Assembly (NCBI GenBank): GCA_946479075.1
Contig: CAMLDT010000234.1
Span: 1-5,112, forward strand
DNA length: 5,112 nucleotides
Reading direction: 5' to 3'
Source: an uncultured Polaromonas sp.
GTDB lineage: Bacteria; Pseudomonadota; Gammaproteobacteria; Burkholderiales; Burkholderiaceae
Under the pieces are notes generated by a model. The model made no database searches. It worked only from the letters and a program-made list of their open reading frames with translations, and was not told where the DNA came from. Made by a program: the position numbers and the translations under genes. This document shows, piece by piece, positions 1 through 3,694 of this stretch. Position 1 is the first letter of the stretch; each line of letters opens with the position of its first letter.

Positions 1-160
1 CGCCCGGCAGCGAGGCCGACACGGTGACGGTCGGCAGATCGATGTCGGGAAAGTTCTGCACTTTCATGGCGTTGAACGCGATCACGCCGCCGAAGGTCAG
101 CAGCACAAACAGCATCACCGCGGGAATCGGGTTCTTGATCGACCAGGAGGAAACGTTCAT
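1..160 (-). CDS. RND-family efflux pump, inner-membrane permease (N-terminal fragment)
   Basis: This would be the proton-driven inner-membrane component of a tripartite efflux pump, taking substrates from the periplasm or inner leaflet and passing them to the adaptor and outer-membrane duct. Only the first 53 codons are present; the rest lies beyond the left edge (family members are about 1,000-1,050 aa). The start reads MNVSSWSIKNPIPAVMLFVL, typical of HAE1-type RND pumps. The first transmembrane helix covers about residues 13-31. It is followed by the first periplasmic segment, with the family signature NFPDIDLPTVTVSASLPG (residues 36-53). The ATG at 160 is the only usual start codon in this frame after the in-frame TAA that ends the adaptor. 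Its own ribosome site is weak (AGGCGG about 8 nt upstream), and its ATG overlaps the TGA of a short leader ORF, so translation is probably coupled. Substrate specificity cannot be read from this fragment. Confidence 0.93.
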   Translation of the reverse strand, partial: MNVSSWSIKNPIPAVMLFVLLTFGGVIAFNAMKVQNFPDIDLPTVTVSASLPG

Positions 161-198
161 GGGGCGATCCGCCTGGCCGTTGAGGAGTGGATAGACAT
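157..198 (-). CDS. Possible 13-codon leader ORF coupled to the pump gene
   Basis: A short ORF encodes MSIHSSTARRIAP. It begins 10 nt after the adaptor stop codon and ends in a TGA that overlaps the ATG of the RND pump (ATGA at 160-157). It has a much better Shine-Dalgarno site (AAGGAG, 6 nt before the ATG) than the pump start itself. The peptide resembles nothing I recognise. The likely role, if any, is to load ribosomes that re-initiate at the pump start, so that pump and adaptor levels are matched. The ORF is short enough that it could be fortuitous, but the combination of a strong ribosome site and an exact stop/start overlap argues for function. Confidence 0.45.
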   Translation of the reverse strand: MSIHSSTARRIAP

Positions 199-204
199 CA
201 AATG

Positions 205-210
205 CTCCTT
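205..210 (-). promoter_or_regulatory. Strong Shine-Dalgarno AAGGAG at the adaptor/pump junction
   Basis: The hexamer AAGGAG overlaps the TAA stop of the adaptor gene (TAAGGAG). It sits 6 nt before the ATG of the 13-codon leader ORF but 44 nt before the pump ATG, too far to serve the pump directly. It is the clearest ribosome site in the operon, which makes its position upstream of a mini-ORF notable. Confidence 0.6.
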
Positions 211-1381
211 ATTTCGTAGCTGCTGACGCTGACTGGGCGGGCGCTGGAGCCTGTTTTTGTTCTGTAATCTCGGACACACGCACCAGATCGCCATCGTTCA
301 GGAAACCGGCGCCGTTGACCACGATGCGTGCATCGGCGGTCAGGCCGCTGGTGATTTCGACACGGTTGCCCGAAAGCCGGCCGGTCTGCACCTTGACCTG
401 GCTGACACGGTCGCCTTCGCCCAGGCGGAACACATAGTTGAAGCCGTCGCGCACCACCAACGCCGGCTGAGGCACGGTGAGCGCGCTCGAATTGCCGAGG
501 TCAAACTCGCCGCGCGCAAACATGCCGGCCTTTGCAGGAGAGGCCTTGCCCAGCGCCGAAGGCAGGTCCACGTACACCAGCGCCGAGCGGGTTTGCGGGT
601 CCACCGTCGGCGCAATTATGCGCACGCGGCCCTTGAGCTCGGCGCCGCTGGCCGCCAGCACGGTGGCGGTGGTGCCGGTGCTGATGCGGCCCAGTTCGGT
701 GGAGGTCACCTCGGCGCGCCACTCCAGCCGGCCACCACGGATCAGGCGGAACAGCTCCGTGCCCGAGGCCACCACGGCGCCCACGGTGGCATTGCGCGCC
801 GAGATGATGCCGCTGTCCGGCGCCAGCACCTGCGTGTTGTTGCCGCGCACCTGCTGCGCGTCCAGCACCGCCTGCGCCGCGGCCACACGGGCTTTGGCGG
901 TCTGTTCGCTGGTGTTGTACTGGTTGATCTGCTGGGTGCTGAGCGCGCCGGAATCCTGCAAGGTGCGGGCGCGCGCGGCATTGGCGGCCGCATCGGCGGC
1001 TGTGGCCTGCGCCTCCACCAGGCTGGCGCGTGCCTGCGCCACGTCAGCCAGCACGCTGTCGCCGGAAAAGCGCGCCAGCACCTGGCCGGCCTTGACCGTG
1101 TCGCCGACATTGACCAGCACCTCGGTCAGCCGCAGGCCGCTGGACTCGGAGCCGATGATGGCTTCCTGCCAGGCCACGATGTTGCCGTTGGCGCTGAGTT
1201 TGATCGGCAGGCGGGTCTGCTCAGGCCGGGCCGCTGTGACGGTGAGGGCGGGCTTGGGCGCGGACTCGGCGACGTCCGCCTTGCCGCTGGACTTTGAAGA
1301 AAAAAGGGCATAAGCCCCCGCCACCAGGGCGAGACCAGCTATCAAAATAATAGCGAGGGGTTTGATCTTGAGTTTTTTCAT
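209..1381 (-). CDS. RND efflux periplasmic adaptor (membrane fusion protein)
   Basis: This 390-aa protein would link the inner-membrane RND pump to the outer-membrane duct. Residues 1-7 are basic (MKKLKIK) and about 8-27 form a hydrophobic anchor. No lipobox cysteine is present, so the protein is probably held by an uncleaved signal anchor rather than by lipid. The first lipoyl half-motif is near residues 77-108 (VGDTVKAGQVLARFSGDSV). An Ala/Gln-rich alpha-helical hairpin runs from about 111 to 178, and the second lipoyl half is near 185-215 (VLAPDSGIISARNATVGAVV). A beta-barrel domain follows with the family-typical DPQTRSALVYVDL (261-273) and AGMFARGEF (285-293), then a membrane-proximal domain and a disordered Ala/Pro/Gln tail. 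Length and domain order are normal for the RND adaptor family. The start at 1381 has no clear Shine-Dalgarno and lies 29 nt after the duct gene, suggesting coupled translation. Part of the anchor is encoded by a palindromic repeat (1338-1354). Confidence 0.95.
   Translation of the reverse strand: MKKLKIKPLAIILIAGLALVAGAYALFSSKSSGKADVAESAPKPALTVTAARPEQTRLPIKLSANGNIVAWQEAIIGSESSGLRLTEVLVNVGDTVKAGQVLARFSGDSVLADVAQARASLVEAQATAADAAANAARARTLQDSGALSTQQINQYNTSEQTAKARVAAAQAVLDAQQVRGNNTQVLAPDSGIISARNATVGAVVASGTELFRLIRGGRLEWRAEVTSTELGRISTGTTATVLAASGAELKGRVRIIAPTVDPQTRSALVYVDLPSALGKASPAKAGMFARGEFDLGNSSALTVPQPALVVRDGFNYVFRLGEGDRVSQVKVQTGRLSGNRVEITSGLTADARIVVNGAGFLNDGDLVRVSEITEQKQAPAPAQSASAATK
1338..1354. 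repeat. 17-bp palindromic repeat core inside the adaptor gene
   Basis: GCTATCAAAATAATAGC is an imperfect palindrome with GCTAT/ATAGC arms. It matches 14 of 17 positions, in the same orientation, with the element at 2048-2064 in the outer-membrane gene. It encodes A10-I-I-L-I-A15 of the adaptor, in the middle of the membrane anchor, and uses the rare codon ATA. Its low GC stands out from the flanking sequence. A chance hydrophobic run remains possible, because the wider repeat flanks seen in the other copy are absent here. Confidence 0.5.
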
Positions 1382-1410
1382 GACGGTGTGGTGATCCAGG
1401 GTGAGGCAAT

Positions 1411-2895
1411 TCAGGGCTGAGGCGCTTGCTGCGGCGCGCGCGTGGCGACCGCCGGGCCACCGGGGCCTTCGAGTGCGGGTGTCCAGCCGCCGCCCATGGC
1501 GCGGTACAGCGCGACCCAGGCCGAAGCGCGTTCGCCCTGCAGGTTGAGCAGCGCCGTTTCGGCGGCCAGTTGCGTGCGCCGGCTGTCTTCCAGATCGACC
1601 AGGCTGGCCAGGCCGTTTTTGTACAGCGCCTCGGTGCCGGCAAACGAGGCCCGGTAACCTTCGGCCGCCACGCGGGCGTCCTCGCTGCGGGCGGCGGTGC
1701 TTTGCAGCTTGACCAGCGCTTCCTCGACTTCCCGCACGGCTTGCCGGACACGGCCGCGGTACACCGCGGCGGCTTCCTCGTAACGCGCCTGCGCGGCATC
1801 CACATCGGCGGCGCGCCGGCCGCCGTCGAACAGCGGCAGGCTGAGCGCCAGTGGGCCGATGGACCAGGTGTTGAAGTCGGTGCTGGCGCCGCCGCTGCGG
1901 AAGTTGTTGGCGGCGACGGAGCCGCTCAGGGTCAGGCGCGGATAACGCGCGGCCTGGGCGCTGCCCACGTCGGCACTGGCGGCCGCCACTTCGCGTTCGG
2001 CACTGAACACGTCGGGCCGCTGCGCCAGCGCTTGCGCGGGCACGCTTGCTATTAAAACAGTAGCTGCCTGCGCAAGACCGGCGGGGGCTGAGGCCAGTTT
2101 TTGTTTCAAGTCCGGCTCCGCCATGCCGGTCAGCGCCACCAGCGCCTTGATGTCCAGCTCACACAGTGCGGCCTGCTGCGTGGCGCGGCTGTTGGCGTCA
2201 GCCGCACTGGCACGCGCCAGCGCCGCCGTGGCGGGGGCGGTGAAGCCGGCTTCGGCGCTGAGCTGCGCCAGCCGCCCGGTCTCGCCGCGGGAGGCGGCGT
2301 CCGAGCGCGCCACCCGCAGCAACTGTTCACAGGTTCGGAGGCTGTAGTACTGGTTGGCGGTTTCGGCCGCGACCGCCACGCGTGCGTCGTGCCACTGGGC
2401 CTGCGCCCCTTCATAACGCAGCTGCGCCGCGTCGCGGCTGTCACGCCGGGCGCCGAACACGTCGAGCTCCCAGGCGGTCTGCAGGCCGACCTGCGAGGTG
2501 GTACCCACCGGCGCAACCGCCGCGCCCAGCGGCTGCGACCGGCCGCGGCTGGTGCTGGCCGAAGCGTCCAGCGAAGGCAGCAGCGCCGCGCCGGCGGCCA
2601 CCCGCGTGGCGCGTGACTGCTCGATGCGCGAGCGGGCGCTGGCGACCGTCGGGCTGACGGCCTGCGCCGCGTTGACCAGCTCGGCCAGCAGCGGATCGCC
2701 CTGCTGTTCCCACCAGCGGCTCAGGTCGATCAGCGTGCCCTGATGCGGCAGGCCGGCCACCGGCTGGCCGGCGGGCAGCGGCGCGAACCATTGCGCCGGC
2801 AGGTTGGCGGAAACCGTGGAGGGCGGTGACTGCAAGGCGCAGGCCGACAGCAGCAGCGGCGCCAGGGAAAGCGTCAGGAAGCGGAGATTTCTCAT
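1411..2895 (-). CDS. Outer-membrane efflux lipoprotein, NodT/OprM family
   Basis: This 494-aa protein would be the outer-membrane channel that takes substrate from the adaptor/pump and releases it outside the cell. A lipoprotein signal peptide ends in the lipobox L16-S-A-C19; Ala at +2 fits sorting to the outer membrane. Two OEP repeats follow. Family landmarks are WWEQQGDPLL (61-70), AWELDVFGARRDS (141-153), QRPDVFSAEREV (292-303), ARYPRLTLSG (316-325), LSLPLFDGGRR (351-361) and the closing YRAMGGGW (464-471). The C-terminus is a Gln/Pro/Ala tail. I chose the ATG at 2895 because it begins the signal peptide directly and overlaps the tetR stop as ATGA; the open frame continues upstream to 2988 but would bury the signal peptide. 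The ribosome site is the purine-rich AAGAAGAAGA encoding the lysines at the end of TetR. Two cysteines (C189, C245) might form a periplasmic disulfide. A low-GC repeat is read through at about residues 273-290. Confidence 0.95.
   Translation of the reverse strand: MRNLRFLTLSLAPLLLSACALQSPPSTVSANLPAQWFAPLPAGQPVAGLPHQGTLIDLSRWWEQQGDPLLAELVNAAQAVSPTVASARSRIEQSRATRVAAGAALLPSLDASASTSRGRSQPLGAAVAPVGTTSQVGLQTAWELDVFGARRDSRDAAQLRYEGAQAQWHDARVAVAAETANQYYSLRTCEQLLRVARSDAASRGETGRLAQLSAEAGFTAPATAALARASAADANSRATQQAALCELDIKALVALTGMAEPDLKQKLASAPAGLAQAATVLIASVPAQALAQRPDVFSAEREVAAASADVGSAQAARYPRLTLSGSVAANNFRSGGASTDFNTWSIGPLALSLPLFDGGRRAADVDAAQARYEEAAAVYRGRVRQAVREVEEALVKLQSTAARSEDARVAAEGYRASFAGTEALYKNGLASLVDLEDSRRTQLAAETALLNLQGERASAWVALYRAMGGGWTPALEGPGGPAVATRAPQQAPQP
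2031..2100. repeat. Nested palindromic dispersed repeat inside the outer-membrane gene
   Basis: Outer arms CTTGCGC (2031-2037) and GCGCAAG (2070-2076) are exact inverse complements. They enclose an inner imperfect palindrome GCTATTAAAACAGTAGC (2048-2064). The stretch continuing to about 2100 (GGGGGCTGAGGCCAGTTTTT) resembles the rest of a dispersed element I remember as common between genes in Comamonadaceae; the right boundary is a judgement. It is translated in frame as part of the outer-membrane protein, between the helix ending near LTGMAEPDL and the conserved QRPDV motif. It forces codons that are rare in this GC-rich context (GTT TTA ATA). The segment is poorly conserved in the family, so it would tolerate such sequence. 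Confidence 0.6.
2892..2895 (-). promoter_or_regulatory. ATGA stop/start overlap coupling tetR to the outer-membrane gene
   Basis: The TGA of the TetR gene (2894-2892) and the ATG of the outer-membrane lipoprotein gene (2895-2893) share two bases. The codons just before it (AAG AAG AAG ACC TCA) provide the only purine-rich ribosome site for the downstream gene. Ribosomes finishing TetR can therefore re-initiate on the duct gene, tying repressor and pump synthesis together. Confidence 0.8.
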
Positions 2896-3605
2896 GAGGT
2901 CTTCTTCTTGTCGGAAGGCGATGGGGCGCGCCGCGCCGCCTCGACCGCGATCATGGCCTCGGCGAAGTCGGCCAGCCGTGCAGCCCACAGGTCAATGCCC
3001 TTTGGCGTGGCAATCAGCTGGGGGCGGACATTTTCGATCACGTCGCGGCTGATGAACACCTGCATCGCCAGCCCGGTGATGGAAAAGGCCAGGCGGTGCA
3101 CATCGTCATCGATTTTTGCGACGCCCAGATGGCGCGCCAGCACCTCGACCAGCGCCGCATGGGCCGGCTTGATCTGCAGCTTGATCTGCTCGGCCCACAG
3201 GCCCGTGGGCTCCAGCATCTCGCGGAAATGCAGGCGGGTGAGCTGTTGCGCCAGGTCGCCCTGCTTGAGCGGCTCCAGAAAGCCGGCAATGAAACCTTCG
3301 AGCGCCTGCCGCAGGCTCAGGTGTGCCGGCTGGTAGCGCGAGATGTCGTCGCAGGCCCCCAGCGGCTCGGTGAAGACGCTGCGGTACAACCCCGCCTTGT
3401 CGCCAAAGTAATAACTGATGGCCGCCACATTGGCGCCAGCAGCCAGCGCGATGTCGCGCGTCGATGTTTTGGCAAATCCCTTTTCGGCAAACAGACGCAG
3501 CGCCGCCAGCAGCAGTTGTTCACGCGCTTCTGCGCCGTCGGCCCGTTGTTTGCGGGATTCGGCAGGTGCAGGGCCGGGAGGCGGCGGTCGGGCGGCAGGT
3601 TTCAT
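2892..3605 (-). CDS. TetR/AcrR-family transcriptional repressor of the efflux operon
   Basis: This 237-aa protein would be a one-component repressor that leaves its operator when a pump substrate binds. A Pro/Ala-rich leader of about 25 residues precedes the DNA-binding domain. The HTH is evident at about 30-78: EQLLLAALRLFAEKGF, then TSTRDIALAAGANVAAISYYFGDKAGLYRSVF, with the recognition helix around VAAISYYFG. The rest is the helical ligand/dimer domain, with FREMLEPTGLWAEQI (127-141) and LAFSITGLAMQVFISRDV (172-189) resembling TetR proteins with the DUF1956/CecR-type C-terminal domain. That subfamily label is by eye. The tail is lysine-rich (SPSDKKKTS). I prefer the ATG at 3605 to an upstream in-frame TTG at 3632, because the TTG adds residues encoded inside the operator palindrome. 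No strong Shine-Dalgarno is visible. The gene leads the operon and overlaps the next by ATGA, so it most likely regulates itself and the pump. Confidence 0.92.
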   Translation of the reverse strand: MKPAARPPPPGPAPAESRKQRADGAEAREQLLLAALRLFAEKGFAKTSTRDIALAAGANVAAISYYFGDKAGLYRSVFTEPLGACDDISRYQPAHLSLRQALEGFIAGFLEPLKQGDLAQQLTRLHFREMLEPTGLWAEQIKLQIKPAHAALVEVLARHLGVAKIDDDVHRLAFSITGLAMQVFISRDVIENVRPQLIATPKGIDLWAARLADFAEAMIAVEAARRAPSPSDKKKTS

Positions 3606-3630
3606 GGGCCCGATTAAAGCACATGAAATC

Positions 3631-3660
3631 AAACGATTGATTTAATTAAAACAATTGTTT
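3631..3660. promoter_or_regulatory. Probable TetR operator: 30-bp imperfect palindrome with two sub-palindromes
   Basis: This AT-rich island just upstream of tetR is symmetric about 3645/3646, with 13 of 15 base pairs matching. Its two halves each contain their own dyad. One is AATCAA-ACGA-TTGATT (3627-3642, 7-bp arms if extended to 3626-3643). The other is the perfect 12-mer AAACAATTGTTT (3649-3660). The half-site cores AAACGATTGATT and AAACAATTGTTT agree at 10 of 12 positions. The two dyad centres are 20 bp apart, about two helical turns, which fits two TetR dimers binding one face. That the neighbouring TetR is the ligand is inferred from position. Confidence 0.7.
3645..3653 (-). promoter_or_regulatory. 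Candidate extended -10 promoter element for the tetR-efflux operon
   Basis: On the minus strand TGT-TTTAAT (3653-3645) gives an extended -10 (TGn plus a hexamer matching TATAAT at 5 of 6). It would place the transcription start near 3638, about 33 nt before the tetR ATG. No good -35 lies at the right distance, so the extended motif would have to compensate. The element falls at the centre of the operator palindrome, so repressor binding would block RNA polymerase. A second TGC-TTTAAT (3621-3613) exists, but it would give an almost leaderless transcript. Confidence 0.35.
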
Positions 3661-3672
3661 CAACTTAATACG

Positions 3673-3686
3673 GTGCCCTTTGGCAC
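3673..3686 (-). terminator. Short hairpin after glnE, possibly a weak terminator
   Basis: GTGCC and GGCAC form a perfect 5-bp stem with a 4-nt loop, 8 nt after the glnE stop codon. The sequence that follows on the minus strand (CGTATTAAGTTG) is not a proper T-run, so termination would be partial at best. It could separate glnE transcription from the efflux operon or protect the glnE mRNA end. Confidence 0.35.
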
Positions 3687-3694
3687 TTCCGGGC

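Noticed and set aside
157..210. A frameshift between the strong ribosome site and the pump gene
   Set aside because: The pump reading frame begins with a normal RND N-terminus at 160, and the frame between the adaptor stop and 160 holds no better start, so a leader ORF explains the site without a sequencing error.
257..1297. A long plus-strand open frame (346 codons) opposite the adaptor gene
   Set aside because: Its translation is His/Arg/Gly-rich with no recognisable domain. It is an antisense shadow of the adaptor, caused by high GC at third codon positions.
1426..2616. Plus-strand and alternative minus-strand open frames across the outer-membrane gene
   Set aside because: Low-complexity Arg/Ala/Gly translations without motifs or ribosome sites; the NodT/OprM frame explains the region fully.
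2896..2988. A longer N-terminus for the outer-membrane protein, starting at 2988
   Set aside because: It would add 31 Arg/Gly-rich residues before the lipoprotein signal peptide and overlap tetR by nearly 100 nt. The ATG at 2895 starts the signal peptide directly.
3606..3632. TTG start at 3632 adding nine residues to TetR
   Set aside because: The TTG lies in the operator palindrome and has no ribosome site. The HTH domain is complete from the ATG at 3605.
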